The translations under genes were made by a program, and so were the position numbers. Positions 25,579-34,284 of a stretch of 64,000 bases of DNA are shown here, in pieces; positions within the stretch are counted from its first letter, which is position 1; each line of letters begins with the position of its first letter. Under the pieces are notes generated by a model. The model was given only the letters and a program-made list of their open reading frames with translations, was not told where the DNA came from and made no database searches. This DNA is from UBA2336 sp046294915. GTDB taxonomy: Bacteria; Bacteroidota; Bacteroidia; Cytophagales; Cyclobacteriaceae. The stretch is from positions 1 through 64,000 of the forward strand of contig JBKBOE010000003.1 in the NCBI GenBank assembly GCA_046294915.1. The letters are read 5' to 3'.

Positions 25579-27261
25579 TTAACTCACCAGTTTCTTATAC
25601 TTTATACGGTGCGGCTGGTCGTCACCAAGCCGTTTTTTCTTATTTTCCTCGTATTCGCTGAACGTTCCCTCAAACCAATATACTTGAGAGTCGCCTTCAA
25701 AAGCAAGGATGTGTGTACACACGCGGTCTAAAAACCAGCGGTCGTGCGAAATAATAACGGCACAGCCGGCAAAGTTTTCCAGGGCTTCTTCGAGTGCCCG
25801 CAGGGTGTTAACGTCAAGGTCGTTAGTAGGCTCATCCAGCAACAGCAGATTTCCGCCTTGTTTAAGTGCGATGGCCAGGTGTACGCGGTTGCGCATGCCC
25901 CCTGAAAGTTCTTTGATTTTGCGCTGCTGGTCGGTGCCGTTAAAGTTGAATTTGCCAACATAGGCACGTGAGTTCATCTCTTTACCGCCCAGCATAATGA
26001 TATCATTACCACCGCTAATGGCTTGCCATACGGTTTCTTCGGGATTCAAATCGTCATGCTCCTGGTCAACGTAAGCAATCTGCACGGTTTCGCCTACTTC
26101 AAAAGTTCCGGCATCGGGTTTTTCTTTGCCGATAATCATTTTGAACAGCGTGGTTTTACCGGCACCGTTCGGGCCAATGATGCCTACAATGCCTGCAGGC
26201 GGCAGGGAGAAGGTGAGGTTTTCCACCAGCAGTTTATCACCAAAGGCTTTCGAAACATTTTTTGCTTCAATAACTTTATTTCCCAGCCTTGGTCCCGGGG
26301 GTATGTACAATTCAAGTTTCTCTTCGCGTTCTTTTACCTCCTGGGTCAGTAATTTTTCGTATGCATTTAAGCGTGCTTTGCCTTTGGCATGCCGTCCTTT
26401 GGGGCTCATGCGCACCCGTTCTAATTCGCGCTCCAGGGCTTTTTGGCGCTTCGATTCGGTTTTTTCTTCCTGGGCAAGCCGCTTTTGTTTTTGATCGAGC
26501 CAGGAGGAATAGTTTCCTTTCCACGGTATTCCTTCTCCGCGGTCGAGTTCCAAAATCCAGCCGGCAACATTATCGAGGAAATACCGGTCGTGCGTAACGG
26601 CAATTACGGTTCCTTTATATTGTTTCAGGTGTTGCTCTAACCATAAAACCGATTCGGCATCGAGGTGGTTGGTGGGTTCATCCAGCAAGAGTACATCCGG
26701 CTCCTGCAAAAGCAACCTGCAAAGGGCAACCCTTCGTTTTTCACCCCCTGACAGAAATTCGATTTTTGCTTCGGGTGGAGGGCAACGCAACGCATCCATG
26801 GCGCGTTCCAGTTTATGATCGAGTTCCCACGCACCGATGGCATCGAGTTTCTCCTGGATTTCGCCCTGGCGAGTAATAAGTTTCTCCATGGCATTGGGGT
26901 TCTCCATAATAGCCGGGTCGGCAAATTTTTCGTTTACGGCTTCAAACTCTTTTAACAAGGCCACAGTTTCCTGAACGCCTTCTTCAACAATTTCCCGAAC
27001 GGTTTTTGATTTGTCGAGTTTAGGCTCCTGCTCCAGTAAGCCTACGGAAAATGAAAGATCGGACACTACTTCGCCCTGAAACTCTTTATCTATGCCTGCA
27101 ATAATTCGAAGTAATGATGATTTGCCTGAACCGTTTAGTCCCAGCACACCAATTTTTGCTCCGTAAAAGAAAGAAAGGTAGATGTCCTTTAATACCTGTT
27201 TATTGGGTGGGTAAATTTTGTTTACCCCGGTCATCGAGAAAATTATTTTTTCGTCAGCCAT
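25579..27261 (-). CDS. ettA: Energy-dependent translational throttle protein EttA (ABC-F)
   Basis: A cytoplasmic ABC-F ATPase that binds the ribosomal E site and gates the first elongation step by the ATP/ADP ratio. The 560-residue protein has two ABC domains: Walker A GLNGSGKSS (41-49), signature LSGGEKRRVALCRLL and LLLDEPTNHLDAES; then GPNGAGKTT, LSGGMRNRVHLA and LLLDEPTNDLDVNT. The arm and the P-site tRNA interaction linker are present. Length and order fit EttA (about 555). The ATG at 27261 (MADEKIIFSMTGVNKIYPP) gives the usual N-terminus. Confidence 0.95.
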   Translation of the reverse strand: MADEKIIFSMTGVNKIYPPNKQVLKDIYLSFFYGAKIGVLGLNGSGKSSLLRIIAGIDKEFQGEVVSDLSFSVGLLEQEPKLDKSKTVREIVEEGVQETVALLKEFEAVNEKFADPAIMENPNAMEKLITRQGEIQEKLDAIGAWELDHKLERAMDALRCPPPEAKIEFLSGGEKRRVALCRLLLQEPDVLLLDEPTNHLDAESVLWLEQHLKQYKGTVIAVTHDRYFLDNVAGWILELDRGEGIPWKGNYSSWLDQKQKRLAQEEKTESKRQKALERELERVRMSPKGRHAKGKARLNAYEKLLTQEVKEREEKLELYIPPGPRLGNKVIEAKNVSKAFGDKLLVENLTFSLPPAGIVGIIGPNGAGKTTLFKMIIGKEKPDAGTFEVGETVQIAYVDQEHDDLNPEETVWQAISGGNDIIMLGGKEMNSRAYVGKFNFNGTDQQRKIKELSGGMRNRVHLAIALKQGGNLLLLDEPTNDLDVNTLRALEEALENFAGCAVIISHDRWFLDRVCTHILAFEGDSQVYWFEGTFSEYEENKKKRLGDDQPHRIKYKKLVS

Positions 27262-27393
27262 GCAGTTAATTTTTTGAACACTGTGGAATCGATGGCAAAT
27301 ATGGCGGATTTCGGGCAACTGGCAATTTTGTAGCAGGGTTACCCGCCTGCCGATAACCCGATGAAGGCAAAAAACAGCACCTGGAAGCGGGTG

Positions 27394-27423
27394 TTGCCTG
27401 TTGATGAATTAATTCTATTTTTG
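27394..27423 (+). promoter_or_regulatory. Promoter for the DUF2795 gene
   Basis: TTG at 27394-27396, a 19-base spacer and TATTTTTG at 27416-27423 make a consensus Bacteroidota promoter. Predicted start of transcription near 27430 leaves a leader of about 20 bases. Confidence 0.75.
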
Positions 27424-27449
27424 CGAAAAATTAAAGGGAGGTATACTGT

Positions 27450-27671
27450 ATGTATTGGACACTTGAACTTGCCTCGTATCTGGAAGATGCTCCGTGGCCT
27501 GCCACCAAGGACGAGCTTATAGATTATTCTATCCGGTCGGGTGCGCCCCTTGAAGTGGTGGAAAATCTTCAGGAACTTGAGGATGATGGTCAACCTTATG
27601 AAAGTATTGAAGAGATTTGGCCCGACTATCCCACCAAGGAGGATTTCTTTTTCAATGAAGACGAGTATTAA
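27450..27671 (+). CDS. DUF2795 acidic small protein
   Basis: A 73-residue, highly acidic cytoplasmic protein. The DUF2795 pattern is clear: LEDAPWPATKDELIDYSIRSG followed by APLEVVENLQELEDDGQPYES and IEEIWPDYP, with a C-terminal FFFNEDEY. I recall this family as strongly conserved across Bacteroidota, function unknown. It stands alone between its own strong promoter and a terminator, which suggests a separately controlled and perhaps abundant product. Confidence 0.85.
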   Translation: MYWTLELASYLEDAPWPATKDELIDYSIRSGAPLEVVENLQELEDDGQPYESIEEIWPDYPTKEDFFFNEDEY

Positions 27672-27695
27672 TTGAATGAGCGACTAAAATCGCGG

Positions 27696-27719
27696 GCCGG
27701 TTTTAACCGGCTTTTTTTA
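27696..27719. terminator. Terminator between the DUF2795 gene and ispD
   Basis: GCCGG at 27696-27700 pairs with CCGGC at 27707-27711 (extendable through the GTTTTAAC centre), followed by T7. It serves the plus-strand gene; ispD ends inside the T-run on the other strand. Confidence 0.75.
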
Positions 27720-28394
27720 TTTCCTTGCTGCAACCAGTGCTTCTGCAATAACCAGGTCTTCGGCTGTTGTGATTTTTATGTTCTCATAACTCCCCTCAAA
27801 CAATGAAATGGTGTGTCCGGCACGTTCGGCAACGCTGGCATCATCAGTTAAGGCAACATCTTCTTTCAGTTGGTATGCTTGTTTAATGAGGCTAACCCGA
27901 AAAGTTTGCGGAGTTTGAATCAACCGGAATTTAGAGCGATCCATGGCTCGGGTGGTATCTTGGTCTGTCATTCGGATAGATTCTTTAAGGCGTACGGAAG
28001 CCACGGCCGAGCCGTGTACGGCTGCCAGGCGAAAGGATGCTGCAATTATATTGGCACTAACCAGCGGGCGCACGCCATCATGTATGGCCACCAGGCCGTC
28101 ACCCTCAATTTTTTCGAGGCCTTTTTTAACCGACTGAAACCGGGTTTCTCCCCCGGGTTGTAGTGTAACGGGTTTGGTGTATTGGTGCAGATCGCACAGT
28201 TCGTTCCAGATGCTGAAGTCATCCTCCGGAATGACCACAACAACAGTTATAGTTGGTGAGTATTCAAAAAACGCATTGATGGTGCGCATCAGCACCGGTA
28301 TACCGCCTACATCAAGAAATTGTTTGGGTACTTTGCTTTTGATGCGTGTACCTTTGCCACCGGCTACAATAAGCGCGTATTCTTTATTGTTCAT
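27717..28394 (-). CDS. ispD: 2-C-methyl-D-erythritol 4-phosphate cytidylyltransferase (MEP pathway)
   Basis: It makes CDP-methylerythritol from MEP and CTP, the step after dxr. The 225-residue protein has the nucleotide-binding loop ALIVAGGKGTRIKSKVPKQF at the N-terminus, HDGVRPLVS near residue 105, KESIRMTD, QTPQTFR and LTDDASVAE. It lies 21 kb from dxr, so the pathway genes are dispersed. An exact TAnnTTTG element lies 18 bases before its ATG. It is divergent from the small membrane-protein gene. Confidence 0.95.
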   Translation of the reverse strand: MNNKEYALIVAGGKGTRIKSKVPKQFLDVGGIPVLMRTINAFFEYSPTITVVVVIPEDDFSIWNELCDLHQYTKPVTLQPGGETRFQSVKKGLEKIEGDGLVAIHDGVRPLVSANIIAASFRLAAVHGSAVASVRLKESIRMTDQDTTRAMDRSKFRLIQTPQTFRVSLIKQAYQLKEDVALTDDASVAERAGHTISLFEGSYENIKITTAEDLVIAEALVAARK

Positions 28395-28411
28395 ATCTTT
28401 CCGTAAAATAC

Positions 28412-28419
28412 CAAAAATA
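28412..28419 (-). promoter_or_regulatory. Promoter -7 element for ispD
   Basis: The minus strand reads TATTTTTG (TAnnTTTG), 18 bases before the ispD ATG. No clear TTG at the proper distance upstream. Confidence 0.5.
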
Positions 28420-28421
28420 CA

Positions 28422-28673
28422 ATGGTCCTTCTCCGATTCATCCTCATTGCCTTTAATGTGGTGGTAGTAACTTATCTGGTGTACCGGCTTTTTATCGTTA
28501 TACGGGAGCCCGTCATCCGGTGGAAAAAGATCTTGGTGGTTAGTGCGGGTTTACTGCTTCTATTCTCGCCCTTTAGCATGTTTTTCAACATCTTCAGGCC
28601 CTCCATGCAGTATTTCCTGATTTACCCCGTGGCTATTGCTTTGTTCCTGTACTTAATCCGTGAGGTAAAATAA
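28422..28673 (+). CDS. Small integral membrane protein
   Basis: An 83-residue protein with about three hydrophobic segments (near residues 4-26, 38-56 and 63-79) separated by short basic loops, one containing REPVIRWKK. No domain recognised. It starts only 28 bases from the ispD start on the opposite strand and ends seven bases before the end of queA on the other strand. Confidence 0.65.
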   Translation: MVLLRFILIAFNVVVVTYLVYRLFIVIREPVIRWKKILVVSAGLLLLFSPFSMFFNIFRPSMQYFLIYPVAIALFLYLIREVK

Positions 28674-28680
28674 CGTTTTG

Positions 28681-29727
28681 TCAGATGATCAGCATGGAGT
28701 CACCATAGGTAAGGAATTTATACTTTTCCTTCTTGGCAACTTTGTAAGCCTCCATAATGAGTTCGTATCCTCCAAATGCTGCGGCCATCATAAGCAGGGT
28801 TGACTCCGGCATATGAAAGTTGGTGATCATGGCATTGCAGATTTTGAAATCGTATGGTGGAAAAATAAATTTATCTGTCCATCCTTCCCTGGCTTTCAAT
28901 CGGTTGGTAGCCGATACGGATGACTCAAGTGCACGGGCCACGGTAGTGCCGATGGCGCATACCCTGTTTTTGTTTTCAAGTGCTTTGTTAACCTTGGCAA
29001 CACAGTCGGTACCCACAATAAAGTTTTCCGAGTCCATTTTGTGTTTGGTCAGATCTTCAACATCTACATTGCGAAATGTACCCAGCCCGATGTGCAACGT
29101 TATGTAAGCCATATCTACACCCTTAAGTTGCAGCCGTTTAACCAGTTGGCGGGTAAAGTGCATGCCGGCTGTGGGTGCCGAAACTGCGCCTTTGTGTTTT
29201 GCGAATATCGTTTGAAAGCGTTCTTTATCTTCTGGCTCAATTTTGCGCTTAATGTATTTGGGCAACGGAGTTTCGCCCAGGGTTTCGATTACTTTGTCGA
29301 ATGCGGCAGCATCACCATCAAAAAGAAAGCGTATGGTACGGCCCCGTGATGTGGTGTTATCAATTACTTCAGCCACCAGGTCGCCATTGCCAAAATAGAG
29401 CTTGTTGCCTACACGTATTTTCCGGGCAGGGTCAACCAGCACGTCCCACAGGTGCATTTCAGCATTCAGCTCACGCAGCAGGAATACTTCAATTTTGGCT
29501 CCGGTTTTTTCTTTTCTTCCATACAAGCGAGCCGGGAAAACCATGGTGTCGTTAGCAACCATAATATCACCCGTTCCAAAATAGCTCACAATGTCTTTGA
29601 AAATTTTATGCTCGATTTTACCCGTTTCCTTGTGGATAACCATCATGCGCGACTCATCACGGTTTTCGGCAGGGCGTAAGGCAATGAGGTTGTTGGGAAG
29701 GTCGAACTTAAATTCAGATAGCTTCAT
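28681..29727 (-). CDS. queA: S-adenosylmethionine:tRNA ribosyltransferase-isomerase
   Basis: QueA transfers the ribosyl part of SAM to preQ1 at tRNA position 34 to make epoxyqueuosine. The 348-residue product has the typical start FKFDLPNNLIALRPAENRDES, then APTAGMHFT near residue 189, ITLHIGLGTFRNVDVEDLT, and the C-terminal ITNFHMPESTLLMM with TYGDSMLI. Length agrees with the family. It is a single gene between two plus-strand genes; no other queuosine gene is in view. Confidence 0.96.
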   Translation of the reverse strand: MKLSEFKFDLPNNLIALRPAENRDESRMMVIHKETGKIEHKIFKDIVSYFGTGDIMVANDTMVFPARLYGRKEKTGAKIEVFLLRELNAEMHLWDVLVDPARKIRVGNKLYFGNGDLVAEVIDNTTSRGRTIRFLFDGDAAAFDKVIETLGETPLPKYIKRKIEPEDKERFQTIFAKHKGAVSAPTAGMHFTRQLVKRLQLKGVDMAYITLHIGLGTFRNVDVEDLTKHKMDSENFIVGTDCVAKVNKALENKNRVCAIGTTVARALESSVSATNRLKAREGWTDKFIFPPYDFKICNAMITNFHMPESTLLMMAAAFGGYELIMEAYKVAKKEKYKFLTYGDSMLII

Positions 29728-29931
29728 AATTTTGAAAGCAAAGTATGCCCAATGAACAGTTTATTTTTTTAAGGTTGCAAAAATAAGCCAATCCCTGAGA
29801 TTTGCGAAGCCGGTTGCGGTTTTAGTTAAGGCTTTGTGTAACAACTAACCGTGTTTTTGAGTCCATATAGCGTAATTACCGGGCCTGATAGCCGACTAAC
29901 CCAAGGCTTGTAACCCGCGTTAGATACCATC

Positions 29932-31194
29932 ATGTTTACCCTGCGTCAGATATACGAAAGTTTCCGGTTTGCCTGGAAGGCCCTTAAATCAAACCTTTTA
30001 CGCACTATTCTTAGTTTGCTGGGTGTAACTATTGGCATTTTCGCCATCATTACTGTTTTAACCCTGGTTGATTCTCTGGAGAAAAACATAAAAGATAGCC
30101 TGAATTTTATCGGAAGCGGAGTTATTTATGTAGAGAAATGGCCATGGTTGGCCGACAATGATGGCCAGTATAAATGGTGGGAATTCTGGAGACGCCCTAC
30201 ACCTTCATATGCAGAGTACAAGATGCTTCAGCAAAATTTAAAGCACGCAAGCGCTATTGCAATAACCGCTGATCGCAGTAACATGATTATAAAACGCAAT
30301 AATAACAGCATTGGCCAGGTGCGCCTGGTAGGGGGCAGTGAGAATTATGAAAAGATATATGACGTACCGGTTGAAAAGGGGCGTTATCTGACCCTTGATG
30401 AACTTGGTGCAGGTCGCAATGTGGCGGTAATTGGCTTTCAGGTGGCGAAAGCGTTGTTCATGAACGATGAAGATCCAATTGGCAAAACCATAAAAATTAA
30501 AAATGTACAGTTTAATGTAGTAGGTGTTGTTAAAGAGGAAGGTGCCGGCTTTTTTGGCAATAACAGCAACGATTACGGTGTGATCATACCGTATTCTGCA
30601 TTCAGAAAACTGTATCAAACCGGAACCGGGCGGTGGAATGAAACCGAGTCCTCTATTGGAATCAAAGGGTTTGATACGGATATCGGGTTGGTGGAACTTG
30701 AAAATGAGGTGCGCGGCATGCTTCGCGGAAAGCGTGGCATACGGCCAACACAAAAAGACAACTTTGCCATTAATCGCCCGGAAGCCATTATGAACGTGAT
30801 CAGCGGGGTGTTTGATGTGGTCGGTATAGCAGGCTGGATTATCGGAGGATTCTCCATGCTGGTGGGTGGGTTTGGTATTGCCAACATTATGTTTGTATCC
30901 GTGAAGGAGCGCACCCCCATCATCGGATTACAAAAGTCGATGGGTGCTAAGAACTATTTTATCTTGTTTCAATTCCTGTTTGAAGCGGTATTTCTGAGCA
31001 TGATTGGCGGCCTGGCGGGGTTGTTCCTCACATTTTTGATAACGCTTCTTCCGATGGGGACCCTGGTAATTACCCTATCGGTTAAAAATGTTATTCTCGG
31101 CCTGGGGGTGTCAAGTGTTATCGGATTAGTTTCCGGAATAGTTCCTGCAGCGGTAGCTGCCCGGCTTGACCCGGTTATTGCCATCAGGGCCTGA
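29932..31194 (+). CDS. ABC transporter permease of the MacB/FtsX type
   Basis: A 420-residue inner-membrane protein: a first helix (about 20-45, LLRTILSLLGVTIGIFAIIT), a large periplasmic MacB-core domain (about 50-285), and three C-terminal helices with the FtsX-type segment GGFGIANIMFVSVKERTPII then GLQKSMGAK. The family moves lipoproteins, peptides or macrolides, or acts by mechanotransmission. No ATPase or membrane-fusion gene is adjacent, so its partners must be elsewhere. The 204-bp upstream gap has no clear promoter match. Confidence 0.88.
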   Translation: MFTLRQIYESFRFAWKALKSNLLRTILSLLGVTIGIFAIITVLTLVDSLEKNIKDSLNFIGSGVIYVEKWPWLADNDGQYKWWEFWRRPTPSYAEYKMLQQNLKHASAIAITADRSNMIIKRNNNSIGQVRLVGGSENYEKIYDVPVEKGRYLTLDELGAGRNVAVIGFQVAKALFMNDEDPIGKTIKIKNVQFNVVGVVKEEGAGFFGNNSNDYGVIIPYSAFRKLYQTGTGRWNETESSIGIKGFDTDIGLVELENEVRGMLRGKRGIRPTQKDNFAINRPEAIMNVISGVFDVVGIAGWIIGGFSMLVGGFGIANIMFVSVKERTPIIGLQKSMGAKNYFILFQFLFEAVFLSMIGGLAGLFLTFLITLLPMGTLVITLSVKNVILGLGVSSVIGLVSGIVPAAVAARLDPVIAIRA

Positions 31195-31214
31195 GAGAGT
31201 TTGGCAACAGTTTT

Positions 31215-32240
31215 TTAATTCTCTTCCCTTGATTTTTTTCCTTCCGAGCCACTCAGTTTTTCCTTGATTTTCTTTTCGAGTTCCTCCATCAGTTCGGGGT
31301 TATCTTCGATGAGTTGTTTTACGGCATCGCGACCCTGCCCCAGCTTGTTTCCATCGTAGGAGAACCACGATCCGGATTTCTGAAGGACATTTAATTCAAC
31401 ACCCAGGTCAACAATTTCACCTGATTTAGAGATGCCCCGGCCATACATAATATCAAATTCAACCACCTTAAACGGAGGAGCAACTTTATTCTTTACCACC
31501 TTTACTTTAACGCGGTTACCGGTAATGTCATCGGCAGCTTCTTTAATTTGTCCGATTCTGCGGATATCCAGCCTGACGGAAGCATAAAATTTAAGCGCAT
31601 TACCCCCGGTAGTGGTTTCGGGATTGCCGAACATAATGCCGATTTTTTCGCGCAACTGGTTGATGAACACACATGCGCAGCCTGTTTTGCTTATGGTACC
31701 TGTAAGTTTTCTCAAAGCCTGCGACATAAGTCTTGCCTGCAAACCCATTTTGCTGTCGCCCATTTCGCCTTCCAGTTCGCCTTTGGGTACAAGAGCCGCC
31801 ACCGAGTCAATTACAATAATGTCTATCGCGCCTGAGCGGATCAGGTGATCGGCAATTTCCAGCGCTTGTTCGCCATTGTCGGGTTGCGAAATCAGCAGGT
31901 TTTCGGTATCGATGCCTAGCTTTTCGGCATAGGCTTTATCAAAGGCGTGTTCGGCATCAATGAAAGCGGCAATTCCACCCTTTTTCTGTGCCTCGGCAAT
32001 CATGTGCATCGTTAATGTGGTTTTGCCGGAAGATTCAGGCCCATAGATTTCAGTTACCCGGCCGCGTGGAATACCGCCAATGCCCAGCGCAATATCCAGC
32101 CCGATGGAGCCGGTTGAGATAGCCGGTATATCCATAATTTTCTCATCACTCAATTTCATTACGGCTCCCTTGCCATAGGTCTTTTCAAGTTTATCGATGG
32201 TTAGCTGAAGGGCCTTAAACTTTTCTTTTGTGTCGCTCAT
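31215..32240 (-). CDS. recA: Recombinase RecA
   Basis: RecA forms the ATP-dependent strand-exchange filament and triggers LexA-type cleavage. The 341-residue protein has Walker A GPESSGKTT (67-75), the DAEHAFD segment, Walker B in IDIIVIDSVAALVPKGELEG, the loop 2 region FINQLREKIGIMFGNPETTTG, and an acidic/basic C-terminal tail. The ATG at 32240 (MSDTKEKF) is preferred to in-frame codons up to 32378. Upstream, TTG with a 19-base spacer before TAATTTCA is a partial promoter match. It converges on the permease gene. Confidence 0.98.
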   Translation of the reverse strand: MSDTKEKFKALQLTIDKLEKTYGKGAVMKLSDEKIMDIPAISTGSIGLDIALGIGGIPRGRVTEIYGPESSGKTTLTMHMIAEAQKKGGIAAFIDAEHAFDKAYAEKLGIDTENLLISQPDNGEQALEIADHLIRSGAIDIIVIDSVAALVPKGELEGEMGDSKMGLQARLMSQALRKLTGTISKTGCACVFINQLREKIGIMFGNPETTTGGNALKFYASVRLDIRRIGQIKEAADDITGNRVKVKVVKNKVAPPFKVVEFDIMYGRGISKSGEIVDLGVELNVLQKSGSWFSYDGNKLGQGRDAVKQLIEDNPELMEELEKKIKEKLSGSEGKKSREEN

Positions 32241-32400
32241 AAAATAAGAATACAGTAATTGGGTTGTAATTCGTTTCTTGAATGTCGGGTTGAAATTACT
32301 ACTCTCACCCCCAAAAACAAATGTGTTTTTCGAAGTGCGACAAAACTTGTCAGCTGGTCTGAGTCGGGCAATTCGCATAACTTGCCAACGTTTGCTTTCT

Positions 32401-33426
32401 ATGGTAAAGAAAATATTGCTTACGGTATTGGTTTTCTTTTTTGCCCTGGGGTTGGTTTATTATGACCTGCTAAGTTATGGCTTGCGGCAAGCGGTTGGTC
32501 AGCTCAATATCATTTTAAAGGCAAGACCCATCCATGAGGTACTTGCCGATCCGGAGTTTCCTGATTCACTGAAACAAAAACTCGTTCTTGTTGATGCCAT
32601 ACGTCAATTTGCAATTGATTCATTGGGTTTGAAGGACACCAAAAACTACCGGACTGTTTACGATCAGCAAGGCAAGGAGATAATGTGGGTGGTTACCGCA
32701 TGCGAGCCGTTCATGCTGGTGGAGAAGCAATGGGAGTTTCCGGTGTTGGGGGCGGTTCCGTACAAAGGTTATTTCAACAAAGAACTTGCCCTGGAGGAGC
32801 AGGCACAACTTGAAAAAGCAGGATGGGATGTGAGCATCCGAAATCCTGGCGGCTGGTCAACGCTGGGTTGGTTTACCGATCCCATTCTGAGTACGATGCT
32901 GGAGCGCAATGAAGGTGACCTGGCCAGTCTGATTATTCACGAGATGGTACACGCTACCATTTTTGTGAAAGACAGTGTTGACTTTAACGAGAACCTGGCT
33001 TCCTTTATTGGCGATCGGGGAGCAGAACAGTTTTTGATGTACTACTTTGGCCAGGACAGCAAAGAATACCAGCAGTTTATTCTGGAAGATAAAGAGTTCT
33101 GGGCTTATGCCGAACATATGCTCCGGGGCTTCAATTACCTGGACAGTTTGTATACGACCATTCAAGACCTCCCGACTGAAAAAAAATTGGAAGCCAAGAC
33201 TATAGCCATTGGCAGGATCATTCAAACAGCAGATACCCTGAACCTCTCTACATTAAGTAAGCCATCAGAACTCTACAAGAGCAAGCTTCCAAACAACGCA
33301 TTCTTTATGGGTTTTAAAAGGTACCGGTCGCGGCAGGATGATTTTTTGGAGGAATGGAAAAGCAGGTTTAACAGCGATTTAAAAAAGTACATCCGCCACC
33401 TGGCAACGGCTTATCCGTTTCTCTAA
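32401..33426 (+). CDS. Putative zinc aminopeptidase (PF10023 family)
   Basis: A 341-residue protein anchored by an N-terminal helix (about 4-22). The zinc-peptidase site is seen as IIHEMVHATIF near residue 180 with a downstream Glu in NENLASFIGDRGA. The segment RNPGGWSTLGWFTDPILSTML just before it is typical of the COG4324 predicted aminopeptidase family. The ATG at 32401 gives the membrane anchor; the frame stays open upstream to 32278 but lacks family character. It is divergent from recA. Confidence 0.8.
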   Translation: MVKKILLTVLVFFFALGLVYYDLLSYGLRQAVGQLNIILKARPIHEVLADPEFPDSLKQKLVLVDAIRQFAIDSLGLKDTKNYRTVYDQQGKEIMWVVTACEPFMLVEKQWEFPVLGAVPYKGYFNKELALEEQAQLEKAGWDVSIRNPGGWSTLGWFTDPILSTMLERNEGDLASLIIHEMVHATIFVKDSVDFNENLASFIGDRGAEQFLMYYFGQDSKEYQQFILEDKEFWAYAEHMLRGFNYLDSLYTTIQDLPTEKKLEAKTIAIGRIIQTADTLNLSTLSKPSELYKSKLPNNAFFMGFKRYRSRQDDFLEEWKSRFNSDLKKYIRHLATAYPFL

Positions 33427-33497
33427 GACCATGTTTAGCAGCGGATTAAGGAATTGTTAATATTAAGTGAGCGGTTTTTTAAGGATCGTTTTCTGCC

Positions 33498-33505
33498 TAC
33501 TTTTG
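33498..33505 (+). promoter_or_regulatory. Promoter -7 element for the two-component pair
   Basis: TACTTTTG, an exact TAnnTTTG match, 18 bases before the ATG at 33524. Upstream at the -33 distance lies a T6 run rather than TTTG. Confidence 0.55.
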
Positions 33506-33523
33506 AGAAGAAAATCATGAATT

Positions 33524-34213
33524 ATGGCAAACAAGCCGGTACACAAAGTGCTTGTGGTTGACGATGAAGAACCCATACAGGAGCTTCTTAAATATAATCT
33601 GGAAAAGAGCGGGTACGAAGTAAAAACAGCCGGTGACGGATCAAAGGCGGTAGAAATTGCCCGTAAGTTTCAGCCCGACCTGGTGTTGCTTGATATTATG
33701 ATGCCTAAAATGGATGGGGTTGAAACGTGCAGGCTTTTGCGTGAACTGCCTGAACTTCAAAAAACATTCATCGTTTTTTTAACCGCCCGTTCAGAAGAAT
33801 ATTCCGAGGTAGCTGCCTTCGACATAGGTGCTGATGATTATATTACGAAGCCCATAAAGCCACGAGCGCTGGTGAGCCGAATTGGGGCGCTTTTCAGGAG
33901 AGATCATAAAAAATCAGGCAGTTCGAATGCTATTTCTATTGGTGACTTAACGATTGATCGCACCAGCTATACAATTAAAGTAAAAGACCGGGAAATTAAC
34001 CTGCCCAAAAAAGAGTTTGAATTGCTTTATTTTCTGGCACAGAATCCGAACAAGGTATTCAGCCGGGAAGACCTTTTGCAGAACATTTGGGGTTCAGATG
34101 TTTATGTGCTGGCGCGCACGGTTGATGTGCACATCCGAAAAGTAAGGGAGAAAATTGGAGAAGACTACATTACCACTGTTAAAGGTGTGGGCTATAAATT
34201 CAGCCTGAATTGA
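33524..34213 (+). CDS. OmpR/PhoB-family response regulator
   Basis: A 229-residue regulator with a receiver domain (phospho-acceptor Asp57 in LVLLDIMMPKMDG; Lys near 109 in DDYITKPIKP) and a C-terminal winged helix (LPKKEFELLYFLAQNPNKVF to RTVDVHIRKVREK). It resembles PhoB/PhoP-type regulators of Bacteroidota. The partner kinase begins 71 bases downstream. Target and signal are not shown by the sequence; no phosphate genes are near. Confidence 0.94.
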   Translation: MANKPVHKVLVVDDEEPIQELLKYNLEKSGYEVKTAGDGSKAVEIARKFQPDLVLLDIMMPKMDGVETCRLLRELPELQKTFIVFLTARSEEYSEVAAFDIGADDYITKPIKPRALVSRIGALFRRDHKKSGSSNAISIGDLTIDRTSYTIKVKDREINLPKKEFELLYFLAQNPNKVFSREDLLQNIWGSDVYVLARTVDVHIRKVREKIGEDYITTVKGVGYKFSLN

Positions 34214-34250
34214 TTGAACAGGGGCAATCTGCCGGTATTCAGGCGCAGTA

Positions 34251-34278
34251 TTGAATTTTGAGTTTTAAATCTTGAATT
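34251..34278 (+). repeat. Heptad-period repeat before the phoR-like gene
   Basis: Four 7-bp units with consensus TTGARTT (TTGAATT, TTGAGTT, a diverged unit, TTGAATT), ending six bases before the ATG at 34285. It is one of five heptad-period stretches that precede start codons in this window. Confidence 0.6.
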
Positions 34279-34284
34279 TGCTGC

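Noticed and set aside
29728..29931. Possible RNA gene in the 204-bp gap between queA and the permease
   Set aside because: No cloverleaf, T-loop or conserved riboswitch core could be found by eye; no tRNA was seen anywhere in the window.
32278..32400. Upstream in-frame extension of the zinc aminopeptidase
   Set aside because: The residues show no signal or family character, and the anchor helix begins right after ATG 32401.
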